Assembly (NCBI GenBank): GCA_030540395.1 | Contig: JAUNWI010000001.1 | Location: 168,777-232,776 of the forward strand | Length of the DNA: 64,000 nucleotides | DNA from: Phascolarctobacterium sp. | Lineage (GTDB): Bacteria > Bacillota > Negativicutes > Acidaminococcales > Acidaminococcaceae | Direction of reading: 5' to 3' | Shown here: positions 56,459 through 64,000 of the stretch, piece by piece | Numbering within the stretch: position 1 is the stretch's first letter | Layout of the letters: every line of letters starts with the position of its first letter | Position numbers and translations under genes: made by a program | Notes under the pieces: generated by a model | What the model was told of the DNA's origin: nothing | The model's database searches: none | What the model saw: the letters and a program-made list of their open reading frames with translations, nothing else

Positions 56459-58030
56459 TTATTTAGCGATATAAGCATGACGCCAATCGTGGTTGCCGCC
56501 GCCATAGAAATAGGTACCCTTCAGGTCCTTGTTGTAAGCGATAACCAGGTTAGCAATGTACAGAGGAACCTGCGGGCATTGGTCAACCAAGTATTTTTGC
56601 AGTTCGATACCAGTTTCCATGCGTTTCTTTTGGTCCTTCAGGGTTGCAACATCGTCAATCATCTTGTCAGCCTTAGCATCAGCAAAGTGATGATAGTTGG
56701 AGCCGGAGCCAGTGTAGAACAGGTCGCGGTATACGAAGTCAACCTTGGAGTCCTCGTTCCAACGCCACAGGAACAGGGATTGTTTACCATCCTTGCAGGC
56801 AGCCTTCAGAGCAGCTTGTTCCATGGGAACCAAATCAACAGTGATGCCGATTTTAGCCAGGTTAGCTTGGATTACAGTAGCAATTTGCTCATAGGGAGCG
56901 CCGGTTGCATAGGTCAAAGTGGTCTTGATGGGGCCGGTTACACCGGATTCCTTCATCAATTGTTTAGCACGCTCAAGATTGAAGTCATAGCCAGGCATTT
57001 CGTCATAGAAGCCCCACAGGCCACGGTTCAAAATGGTCTTTTGCAGAGTGCCTTTACCGTTCAGAGCAGCGTCCAGAACGGATTTCTTGTCGATAGCGCA
57101 AGCAACTGCCTGACGCAGCTTTTGGTTATCCCAAGGCTTCTTTTCTACGTTGAATGCAAAGTAGAACAGACGGGTGCCGGGTTGTTCGTAAACGGTAACC
57201 TTCTTGTCGTCCTTCAAGAATTTCAGGTCGTTAATGGGCGGGTTAACGCAAACGTCGATTTCGCCAGCTTGCAGAGCCATTACACGAGCAGAAGCTTCGA
57301 TCATAGGACGGAACTCGATGATATCGGATACGCCAGGAGCAAAGTTATCGGTTGCGGGCAGGTTATTTCCCCAGTAATCCTTAACCTTTACCAGACGGCA
57401 GTATTCGCCTTGAACCCATTTCTCATATTTGTAGGGACCGGTGCCGATGAACCAGGGCTCCTTCACGCCATCATCATAAGCCTTTTTGGATTGGATGGAC
57501 AGAGGAACGGAGGACAGGGATTGAATGAATTCGTTGTTATAGGATTTAATTTCGATTTCGATTTGATGTTTGTCCTTAACAGTGCATTTTACAAAGCCAG
57601 CCAGAGCGGATTTGATAACGTTCTTCATGGCCATGTCCAAGGTGAATTTTACGTCTTCGGCGGTCATGGGAGTCTTTTTGCCGTCGTTGAAGTAAACATC
57701 CTTGCGCAAATTCATGATGATGTGGGTATCATCTACGAATTTCCAGTCGGTAGCCAAACCAGGAACAAAACGTTCTTTGCCTTGGGAACCATTGTTGAAG
57801 AATACCAGAGTTTGGTGGGTGTTCTTCAAAATTACGTTGTTAGCTGCGTCCTGTTGTTTTTGCAGGTTCAGGTTGTTGATGTCCGCATCAGTACCAATAA
57901 CCAGCTTTTCCTTGTGAGCAACAGCGCCGCCAGCAGCCTTGTCAGCCTTTTTATCGCCGCCGCCACAGCCAGCAACTGCCATAGCAACGACCATCAAAGC
58001 CGCCATGAGAAAAACTAATAACTTTTTCAT
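56459..58030 (-). CDS. dppA: Peptide/nickel-binding lipoprotein, DppA/OppA type
   Basis: 523 aa family-5 solute-binding protein. It has a lipoprotein signal with lipobox AVAGC (Cys22), then a Lys/Ala linker. The core has the family strand LATDWKFVDDTHIIMNLRKD and KTPMTAEDVKFTLDMA. Ligand class (di/oligopeptide or metal chelate) is not deducible. The start at 58030 follows GGAAGGTG. It is first gene of the five-gene importer. Confidence 0.94.
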   Translation of the reverse strand: MKKLLVFLMAALMVVAMAVAGCGGGDKKADKAAGGAVAHKEKLVIGTDADINNLNLQKQQDAANNVILKNTHQTLVFFNNGSQGKERFVPGLATDWKFVDDTHIIMNLRKDVYFNDGKKTPMTAEDVKFTLDMAMKNVIKSALAGFVKCTVKDKHQIEIEIKSYNNEFIQSLSSVPLSIQSKKAYDDGVKEPWFIGTGPYKYEKWVQGEYCRLVKVKDYWGNNLPATDNFAPGVSDIIEFRPMIEASARVMALQAGEIDVCVNPPINDLKFLKDDKKVTVYEQPGTRLFYFAFNVEKKPWDNQKLRQAVACAIDKKSVLDAALNGKGTLQKTILNRGLWGFYDEMPGYDFNLERAKQLMKESGVTGPIKTTLTYATGAPYEQIATVIQANLAKIGITVDLVPMEQAALKAACKDGKQSLFLWRWNEDSKVDFVYRDLFYTGSGSNYHHFADAKADKMIDDVATLKDQKKRMETGIELQKYLVDQCPQVPLYIANLVIAYNKDLKGTYFYGGGNHDWRHAYIAK

Positions 58031-58072
58031 AATACACCTTCCTTTACTAGTTTGCATAATATGGCTGGTTTT

Positions 58073-58101
58073 ATTGTACACTATAAAGCTACATTCTGCA
58101 A
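58073..58101 (-). promoter_or_regulatory. dpp operon promoter
   Basis: -35 TTGCAG (58096-58101), 17-bp spacer, -10 TACAAT (58073-58078). The rest of the gap up to 58362 holds AT-rich sequence and the terminator of the upstream gene; no gene seen. Confidence 0.65.
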
Positions 58102-58267
58102 GAAGTTTATCGTTAAAAAGATTTTACATAAGCCCTTTTCATTTTACCATAGTTTGTATAAGAAGAGCTTTTTACCTTCAAAATCTTTGTATACTTGCTT
58201 AATATCTTCATCATTTAAGCTTCAAGAAAACTTTTAGACAAATTAAGTCTTTGTTCCCAGAGGGACA

Positions 58268-58299
58268 AAAAGAGGCCACCTTCTAAAGTGACCTCTTTT
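58268..58299 (-). terminator. Terminator of the rubredoxin-glutamate synthase gene
   Basis: AAAAGAGGCCAC (58268-58279)/GTGACCTCTTTT (58289-58299 region) followed by a T-run on the minus strand. Confidence 0.85.
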
Positions 58300-58362
58300 G
58301 TTACATAAATTTTACCTCTATGACAATCTTTTAATAAGCTTCTCTTTTGTGAGAATGCTTTT

Positions 58363-59775
58363 TTATGCGTGGGGAATGTCAGTGAATTCGCTGATTTCCC
58401 GATTGATGGTGCACAAATCACTCAAATTCAAATCATGCAAGTTTTTGTGGCCGGTGATGCGTGCGTAGGATTTAAGCTCGGCCAAGGATACCTTCAAATA
58501 GTTGGCCACTCTTTGAGCTGCAGCATCGATGTGCAGGCGGGCACGCAGCTCCGGATCCTGGGTAGCAATACCCATGGGGCACTTGCCGCGGCCACAGATG
58601 CGGTATTGCTGGCAAGCAGCTGCCATCAGGGCAGCGGTGCCCACAGCAATCGCATCTGCGCCCATAGCGATAGCCTTTGCAAAATCGCTGGACACGCGCA
58701 AGCCACCAGTGATGATGAGAGCAATGTCCTTGGCGCCTACGGAGTCAAGGTATTTGCGCGCTCTGGCAAGGGCGTAGATAGTGGGCACACTGGTAGCCTC
58801 GCGCAGCAAAAAGGGGCTTGAGCCCGTGCCACCGCCACGGCCATCAATGGTAATAAAGTCCGGCTCCGCATATACGCAGTATTCCAAATCGCGCTCAATG
58901 CGACCAGCAGCAATCTTGATGCCAATGGGGCGACCATCGGATTCAGTGCGCAGCATATCAACCATAGCCTTCAAATCCTCGCGACTGTTGATTTCGGGGA
59001 ATTTAGAGGGGCTGTGAATATCCTCGCCCACGCCGAAGCCGCGAATAGCGGCGATTTCCGGCGTCACCTTTTCGCCCGGCAGGTGTCCACCCATGCCGGG
59101 CTTGGTGCCCTGTCCAATCTTAATTTCGATGGCATCGGCCTTCATCAAATTTTCCTTGGTTACGCTGTATTTATTGGGGATATATTCAAAAATAAACTTT
59201 TTCGCAGCAGCCTGCTCCTCCGGCACGATGCCGCCCTCGCCGCTCTCCTCTACGCTGCCGGCCATGGCTGTCGCCTTGGCCAGAGCGATTTTCGTTTCGC
59301 GAGACAGAGCACCAAAGGACATATGGGTTACGAAGATGGGGTTTTCGGCCACCAGCGGACGCTTGGCGTTCTTGCCCAACACAACAGTGGTGCACACCTC
59401 TTCCTCATCCAAAAGCGGAGGCGGATTCAGCTGGGCACCCAAAATCAGGATGTCATCCCAGTTGGGCATTTTCATCTTGGTGCCCATGGCACCACTAATG
59501 GATTTGCCGGTAACAGCCATTTCGTGAATTTCCGCCATATAACGATTGGAGGTATCATGACGTGCATATTGAGGGTCATAAGCTAGGGATGGAGCCTGCG
59601 CTGCAGCCTTAGGCTCGGCAGCAGGAGCTTCCGGAGCTGCCGCTTCCTCTTCTACCTTTTTGAAATTGGTTGCCGGACGCTTGCACACGGGGCAAACCAC
59701 TAAATCAGCAAAGAGAGCACCCTCCTTCGCCTCGTCATAAATAAAGCCACACACACCGCACTTATATTTTGCCAT
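58363..59775 (-). CDS. Rubredoxin-glutamate synthase (GltB2-like) fusion
   Basis: 470 aa. Residues 1-40 form a rubredoxin-like domain (Cys6, Cys9, Cys28, Cys31), 42-66 an Ala/Pro/Glu linker, and 75-470 the FMN-binding glutamate synthase domain with FGALSRETKIALAKA, GQGTKPGMGGHLPG and DGRGGGTGSS. The Fe-S cluster cysteines lie in CQQYRICGRGKC. There is no glutaminase domain or small NADPH subunit, so electrons may come through the rubredoxin unit. It could make glutamate or serve another FMN-dependent amidotransferase-type reaction. AGGAG precedes the ATG. Monocistronic; glutamine synthetase lies 8 kb away. Confidence 0.88.
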   Translation of the reverse strand: MAKYKCGVCGFIYDEAKEGALFADLVVCPVCKRPATNFKKVEEEAAAPEAPAAEPKAAAQAPSLAYDPQYARHDTSNRYMAEIHEMAVTGKSISGAMGTKMKMPNWDDILILGAQLNPPPLLDEEEVCTTVVLGKNAKRPLVAENPIFVTHMSFGALSRETKIALAKATAMAGSVEESGEGGIVPEEQAAAKKFIFEYIPNKYSVTKENLMKADAIEIKIGQGTKPGMGGHLPGEKVTPEIAAIRGFGVGEDIHSPSKFPEINSREDLKAMVDMLRTESDGRPIGIKIAAGRIERDLEYCVYAEPDFITIDGRGGGTGSSPFLLREATSVPTIYALARARKYLDSVGAKDIALIITGGLRVSSDFAKAIAMGADAIAVGTAALMAAACQQYRICGRGKCPMGIATQDPELRARLHIDAAAQRVANYLKVSLAELKSYARITGHKNLHDLNLSDLCTINREISEFTDIPHA

Positions 59776-59918
59776 CTTGCCATCTCCTTTTTTTGCAAAG
59801 TACTTCTAATTATTAGCCACAATCAGCACAGAAGTTTAAATATTGCTATAATTCGCCTTTGCCCTTGAAAACTCCTGCCTTAATTTAACCTTAATGGAGA
59901 ATTTTTATTAAAAAATAA

Positions 59919-59956
59919 AAGCCACGAGATAGCTAGGAATTCACTGTCTCGTGGCT
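59919..59956 (-). terminator. Terminator of pheST
   Basis: AAGCCACGAGA (59919-59929)/TCTCGTGGCTT (59947-59956) followed by TTTATTTTT on the minus strand. The rest of 59776-60021 is AT-rich without a gene. Confidence 0.9.
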
Positions 59957-60021
59957 TGCATATTTAATTATTAAAAGATAGTCCCTTGGCTACAAAAACT
60001 TTTTGACAAAAGCTCAAAGCA

Positions 60022-62475
60022 TTACTCTCTCAGCTTAGCTTTATATGCTTCAGCAACCTCAGCAATCACAGCCTTCATGCTGGCATCAACCTCAGCATCG
60101 GTCAAGGTTCTATCTGCAGCCTGATAAGTCAGGTTAAAGGCCATGGATTTGCAGCCTGCAGCAACCTGCTTGCCGGTGTAGATATCGAATACACGCACAC
60201 TGCGCAGCAGCTCGCCAGCATGGGCACGAATCACGCCTTCAATTTCCTCATTGGTAACCTCAGCGGGAACAACAACGGCAATATCACGGCTCATAGCGGG
60301 ATACTTGGGCAGATGCTGGTATTTCGGCACTGCAGTAGCACTGGCAACCAAAGGCTGTACTTCCATTTCCAGAACATAGGTAGTTTGGTCCAGCTCAAAG
60401 TTTTCTTGAGCAACAGGATGTACCTCACCGAAGGAACCTATAACCTTACCATCGATAACGATATCACAGCTCTTGCCAGGATGCAGATAGGGTGCGCTGG
60501 AGCGAACCAGGCTATAATCAGCTACCTGCATGGCTTCCATGAGGCCTTCCACAATGCCCTTCAGGTCGTAGAAGTCCACGTTTTCCTTGGTGTCACACCA
60601 GTTCAAGGCTTTGCGACGACCGCTGAGCACAGCAGCCAGCATCGGACGCTCTTCCGGGTCTTCGGTCAAGGGCAAAGCCTTGGGCAAGAAGATGCGGCCT
60701 ACTTCAAACAGTGCTACGCTGTCATTATGGTTGCGCAGATTGAAGGAAGCAGTTTGCAAAGCGCTGGGAATCATGGTAGTGCGCATTACGGAGAAAGCAT
60801 CAGTTATAGGGTTCAAAAGCTCGATGCAGCTGCGACGGCTGTCGTCGGCGGGCAGCAGCATTTTATCGTAAGCGGTAGCTTTAATAAAGCTATAGGTCAT
60901 CATTTCGTTGAGGCCAGCGCTGGTCATGTAATCCTGGATTGCGTCCTTCACATCGTCCAGCACGGATTGGTGACCTTGGGTAATGGTCAGCTCTGGCTGA
61001 TGGCTCTCGATATAGTCATAACCATGCATGCGGGCAATTTCCTCGCTGATATCCGCATCGCATTCAATATCGCGACGCCAGCTGGGAGCGGTCACGATGA
61101 GCTCCTCGCCCTTCTCCTCTACACCAAAGCCCAATTTAACCAAAATCTCGATGATTTCCTCGCGGCTAATTACAAAGCCGATGCGACCATTGATTTTTTC
61201 AGGAGTGGTAGTAATAACGGCGGGCTTTACCTCTTCCGGATATGCTTCCACAATGCCGGCAAAGGTTTCGCAGGCACCCATGTTTTCCAAAAGATTTGCT
61301 GCACGGTTCAGGGCGTTGTGGGTCAAAATGGTATCCACACCACGCTCAAAACGACCACTAGCCTCGCTACGCAGGCCCAAAGCACGGCTGGTGCGGCGAA
61401 TGCTGGGACCATGGAAGGAAGCAGCCTCCAAAATAACATTCTTAGTTTCGCCGGTAACCTCGGTCAGGAGGCCGCCCATTACGCCACCAAGGCCAGCAGC
61501 CTTTTCGGCGTCGCCAATAGTGATCATGGAAGGATTCAAAATGCGCTCCTTGTCGTCCAAGGTAATGAGCTTTTCACCTTCTTCAGCGCGGCGCACAATC
61601 AAGGTGCGACCTGCTACCTTGTCGGCATCATAAGCATGCATGGGCTGACCCAGCTCCAGCATAACATAGTTGGTTACGTCAACTACGTTGCTGATGGGAC
61701 GCACACCGCAGGCACGCAGACGGCGCTGCATCCATTCGGGGGATTCGGTAATTTTAATATCCTTCAAAACACGGGTTGCAAAGCGGGGGCACAGCTCGGG
61801 AGCATCAATCTTGATGCTTACATAATCAGCGGCATTGCCACCAGCGGCTTCTTTGACGTCCAGAGCAGGCATTTTCAAGGGGCAACCGGTAATGGCGCTA
61901 ATCTCGCGAGCGAGACCAATAATGCTGAAGCAATCAGCACGGTTGCTGGTAAGGTCAATGTCGATAACAGTATCGTTAAGTCCTAAAACCTCTTTTACAT
62001 CCACGCCAATGGGAGTATCCGGAGGCAGAATAAAGATGCCATTGCGTTGCTCAGGCAGCAGCACCTTGCTATCAATACCCAACTCATCAGCACTGCACAG
62101 CATGCCAAAGGAATCAAGGCCACGCATTTTCGCCTTCTGCAGCTTCAAGCCTTCAGGATTGCGACCGCTGGGCGGCAGCACGCTGCCTACAACAGCTACA
62201 GGAACGATATCATATTGATGCACGTTTTGGGCACCAGTCAAAATTTGCACAGGCTCGCCACCTTGACCATAATCCATCATGCACACCCACAAATGGTCAG
62301 AATTGGGGTGACGGGAAATTTCCATTACCTTGCCGGTAACAACGCCCTCCAGGCCCTGTCCCAGCTTAGTTACAGTGTCTACTTCCAAGCCAACGCGAGT
62401 AATCTTGTCGCACAGCTCTTCGGTAGAGATGTTAATATCTACATATTGCTTTAACCATTCTAAAGATGCTAACAT
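60022..62475 (-). CDS. pheT: Phenylalanine-tRNA ligase beta subunit
   Basis: 817 aa, full length. The domains are an N-terminal tRNA-binding OB domain (residues 40-150), B1/B5 domains, editing domain, catalytic-like core and a C-terminal anticodon-binding FDX-ACB domain (KYPAMSRDIAVVVPAEVTNE). It pairs with PheS as alpha2beta2. It sits 11 bp after pheS under the T-box leader. Confidence 0.98.
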   Translation of the reverse strand: MLASLEWLKQYVDINISTEELCDKITRVGLEVDTVTKLGQGLEGVVTGKVMEISRHPNSDHLWVCMMDYGQGGEPVQILTGAQNVHQYDIVPVAVVGSVLPPSGRNPEGLKLQKAKMRGLDSFGMLCSADELGIDSKVLLPEQRNGIFILPPDTPIGVDVKEVLGLNDTVIDIDLTSNRADCFSIIGLAREISAITGCPLKMPALDVKEAAGGNAADYVSIKIDAPELCPRFATRVLKDIKITESPEWMQRRLRACGVRPISNVVDVTNYVMLELGQPMHAYDADKVAGRTLIVRRAEEGEKLITLDDKERILNPSMITIGDAEKAAGLGGVMGGLLTEVTGETKNVILEAASFHGPSIRRTSRALGLRSEASGRFERGVDTILTHNALNRAANLLENMGACETFAGIVEAYPEEVKPAVITTTPEKINGRIGFVISREEIIEILVKLGFGVEEKGEELIVTAPSWRRDIECDADISEEIARMHGYDYIESHQPELTITQGHQSVLDDVKDAIQDYMTSAGLNEMMTYSFIKATAYDKMLLPADDSRRSCIELLNPITDAFSVMRTTMIPSALQTASFNLRNHNDSVALFEVGRIFLPKALPLTEDPEERPMLAAVLSGRRKALNWCDTKENVDFYDLKGIVEGLMEAMQVADYSLVRSSAPYLHPGKSCDIVIDGKVIGSFGEVHPVAQENFELDQTTYVLEMEVQPLVASATAVPKYQHLPKYPAMSRDIAVVVPAEVTNEEIEGVIRAHAGELLRSVRVFDIYTGKQVAAGCKSMAFNLTYQAADRTLTDAEVDASMKAVIAEVAEAYKAKLRE

Positions 62476-62486
62476 TTTGCTCCTCC

Positions 62487-63527
62487 TTATTTGAACTGAT
62501 TGATGAAGCGTTGGTCATTTTCGAAGAACAAACGCAGGTCGTCAATACCATATTTCAGCATAGCAATACGCTCTACGCCGAGGCCGAAAGCAAAGCCGGT
62601 CATCTTGTCCGGATCATAGCCGCTCATACGCAGTACATTGGGATGTACAACGCCAGCGCCTAAGATTTCCAGCCAGCCGCTGTCCTTGCAGACGTGGCAG
62701 CCGCCCTTGCCTTGGCAAATGGGGCAGGAAACGTCCACTTCTACAGAAGGCTCGGTAAAGGGGAAATAAGAAGGGCGCAGACGTACCTTAACATCATTGC
62801 CAAACATTTGCTTACAGAAGAGCTCTAAGGTGCCCTTCAAGTCAGCCAAGCTGATATTTTTGTCAACTACTAAACCTTCAACCTGATGGAACATGGGGGA
62901 ATGGGTTGCATCGTAGTCGCAGCGATATACGGTACCAGGGCAAATCATGCGAATGGGAGTGTTGGGCTCCATGCTTTCCAAGGTGCGAGCTTGCACGCCA
63001 GAGGTTTGGGTACGCAACAGGTAGTTTTCAGTGATATAGAAGGAGTCCTGCATATCCAGTGCCGGATGATCAGGCGGCAGATTCAAAGCAGTAAAGTTGT
63101 GGTAAACGTCCTCGATTTCGGGGCCGTCACAAACATCAAAGCCCATGCGCATGAAAATCTTTTTGATTTCACGCAAAGTCAAGGTTACAGGGTGCAGGTG
63201 ACCCAATTGAGGCTTGCGACCGGGCAGAGTAATATCAACTTTTTCGTTGGCCAGCTTCTCAGCCAAGGCCTTCTTTTCTAAAACAGCAGTCTTTTCGGTA
63301 ATTTCCTTTTCCAAAAGGCTTTTAATTTCATTGACGATTTGGCCAATTTTCGGACGTTCTTCGGCGGGCAGCTTGCCCATGCCGCGCAAAATTTCGGTCA
63401 TGGGGCCTTTTTTGCCCAAATATTTAACGCGCAGGTTTTTCAGCGCGTCCAAAGAGTCAACCGCAGCGAGTTCGCTCAGGGCTTGCTCTTTTAAAGCTTG
63501 CAGTTGTTCATTCATTGTAGCTTCCAT
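62487..63527 (-). CDS. pheS: Phenylalanine-tRNA ligase alpha subunit
   Basis: 346 aa, full length. It has an N-terminal coiled coil (residues 1-85) that binds tRNA and a class II catalytic core with motif 2 (YRCDYDATHSPMFHQVEGL) and motif 3 (FGLGVERIAMLKYG). A Cys cluster CPICQGKGGCHVC near residues 274-286 looks like a small zinc site, seen in part of the family. GGAGG 5 nt before the ATG. Confidence 0.98.
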   Translation of the reverse strand: MEATMNEQLQALKEQALSELAAVDSLDALKNLRVKYLGKKGPMTEILRGMGKLPAEERPKIGQIVNEIKSLLEKEITEKTAVLEKKALAEKLANEKVDITLPGRKPQLGHLHPVTLTLREIKKIFMRMGFDVCDGPEIEDVYHNFTALNLPPDHPALDMQDSFYITENYLLRTQTSGVQARTLESMEPNTPIRMICPGTVYRCDYDATHSPMFHQVEGLVVDKNISLADLKGTLELFCKQMFGNDVKVRLRPSYFPFTEPSVEVDVSCPICQGKGGCHVCKDSGWLEILGAGVVHPNVLRMSGYDPDKMTGFAFGLGVERIAMLKYGIDDLRLFFENDQRFINQFK

Positions 63528-63579
63528 GTTTGCCTCCTAAAGCTTTATAGTGGGAAATATTAGCAAATTGAACATATAA

Positions 63580-63848
63580 AAACGCCCCTGCATTAATCAC
63601 AGGGGCGTAAATTACGCGGTACCACCCTTATTTGTACTTCATTTACAGCTTTAACGCAGCGTCTGCGCTCACCCTACGCAAATGCAACGGCCCGACAAGG
63701 CGAACCACATTCTTCAGGCGGGACACTCCCAAGGGAACTTCGATAGCTGCGCCTGTGCGAAGCTTGCAGCCGGTGACTTCGCTCTCTGCTACGTTAACAG
63801 CAATCTACTTTCTTGTTCATCGTGTACTCAGGGGAATATTCAATTTGA
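63580..63848 (-). promoter_or_regulatory. T-box leader (tRNA-Phe sensing) of pheST
   Basis: Minus strand: stem I region with GCAGAGAGCGAAG, a specifier loop CGAAG-TTC-CC placing Phe codon TTC at 63735-63737, and the T-box sequence AGGGTGGTACCGCG (63615-63628). The terminator is ACGCCCCTG (63582-63590)/CAGGGGCGT (63600-63608) with TTTTTA. Uncharged tRNA-Phe would stabilise the antiterminator and switch pheST on. Confidence 0.92.
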
Positions 63849-63853
63849 AGCTT

Positions 63854-63882
63854 ATTATAGCACAAAACAGAAAGAGAGTAAA
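63854..63882 (-). promoter_or_regulatory. pheST promoter
   Basis: -35 TTTACT (63877-63882), 17-bp spacer, -10 TATAAT (63854-63859). Confidence 0.65.
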
Positions 63883-63889
63883 GTAAAAT

Positions 63890-64000
63890 AAAATGAGCAA
63901 TTAGTAATTAGCATGCGAGCTGTGATTTTCCAGCAGCTATCTATAACGCTCCGCATGCTCCCTATTCGGTCGCATGCTCTGCGAAAGCTCCACCTTCTCG
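63890..64000. other. Window edge with repeated GCATGC hexamers
   Basis: No gene. The palindromic hexamer GCATGC occurs three times in about 70 bp (around 63911, 63952 and 63971), perhaps the edge of an intergenic repeat cut by the window. Confidence 0.35.

Overview
The window looks like chromosome from a diderm Firmicute of class Negativicutes; an Acidaminococcaceae/Phascolarctobacterium-like bacterium is my best guess. Supporting signs are Firmicutes-type cis elements (T-box, CIRCE/HrcA, glycine riboswitch, ecfA1-ecfA2-ecfT-truA next to rplM-rpsI), an ArnT-like glycosyltransferase that implies an outer membrane with lipid A, branched-chain amino acid and peptide importers, and acyl-CoA/amino-acid metabolism genes. 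The taxon is inferred; no rRNA gene is present. No tRNA, rRNA, CRISPR array, phage or insertion-sequence gene was recognised.

Layout. 1-180: end of a tandem glycine riboswitch whose gene lies off the left edge. 198-350: small Cys-rich protein. 444-3981: two-component system followed by an ArnT-like transferase with its own promoter region. 4328-5250: unknown protein and Nudix hydrolase. 5341-13124: rpoB-rpoC, detached from the usual rplJL genes and preceded by a leader terminator. 13376-14932: Y-family polymerase and a small partner. 15019-19939: selenium cluster, with a cysteine desulfurase-like gene and LysR regulator diverging from yedE-yedF-DUF3343-selD. 20101-21090: bioB. 21217-22515: repeat element and a split chromate-type transporter. 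22694-24739: groES-groEL under CIRCE. 24915-29285: rplM-rpsI and ecfA1A2T-truA. 29627-34371: livKHMGF. 35201-35754: MGMT with a coupled upstream mini-ORF. 35987-41366: a biotin-linked operon (MaoC-like protein, BioY, thiolase-like protein, acyl-CoA ligase-like protein) running on into a macrodomain-HTH gene and a vWA gene. 41505-44132: deoB, udp and a periplasmic protein. 44182-46896: LUD protein, pyrR, rluD, lspA. 47049-52429: acyl-CoA dehydrogenase, thioesterase, long glutamine synthetase, M18 aminopeptidase. 52578-58030: peptide/nickel ABC importer. 58363-59775: rubredoxin-glutamate synthase fusion. 60022-63860: pheS-pheT with a Phe T-box.

The most coherent new reading is a biotin regulon. 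BirA-like palindromes (TAGTYAACC-N14/15-GGTTRACNA type) sit on the promoters of bioB, of the ECF energising module ecfA1A2T, and of the operon carrying bioY. That operon also encodes a CoA-ligase-like enzyme, a thiolase-fold enzyme lacking the second catalytic Cys, a MaoC hotdog protein, and possibly a macrodomain protein. Other striking observations are four TTAA half-sites in exact 11-bp phase upstream of the ArnT-like gene, a 60-bp intergenic element present twice 40 kb apart, and RNA hairpins controlling glutamine synthetase and the vWA gene.
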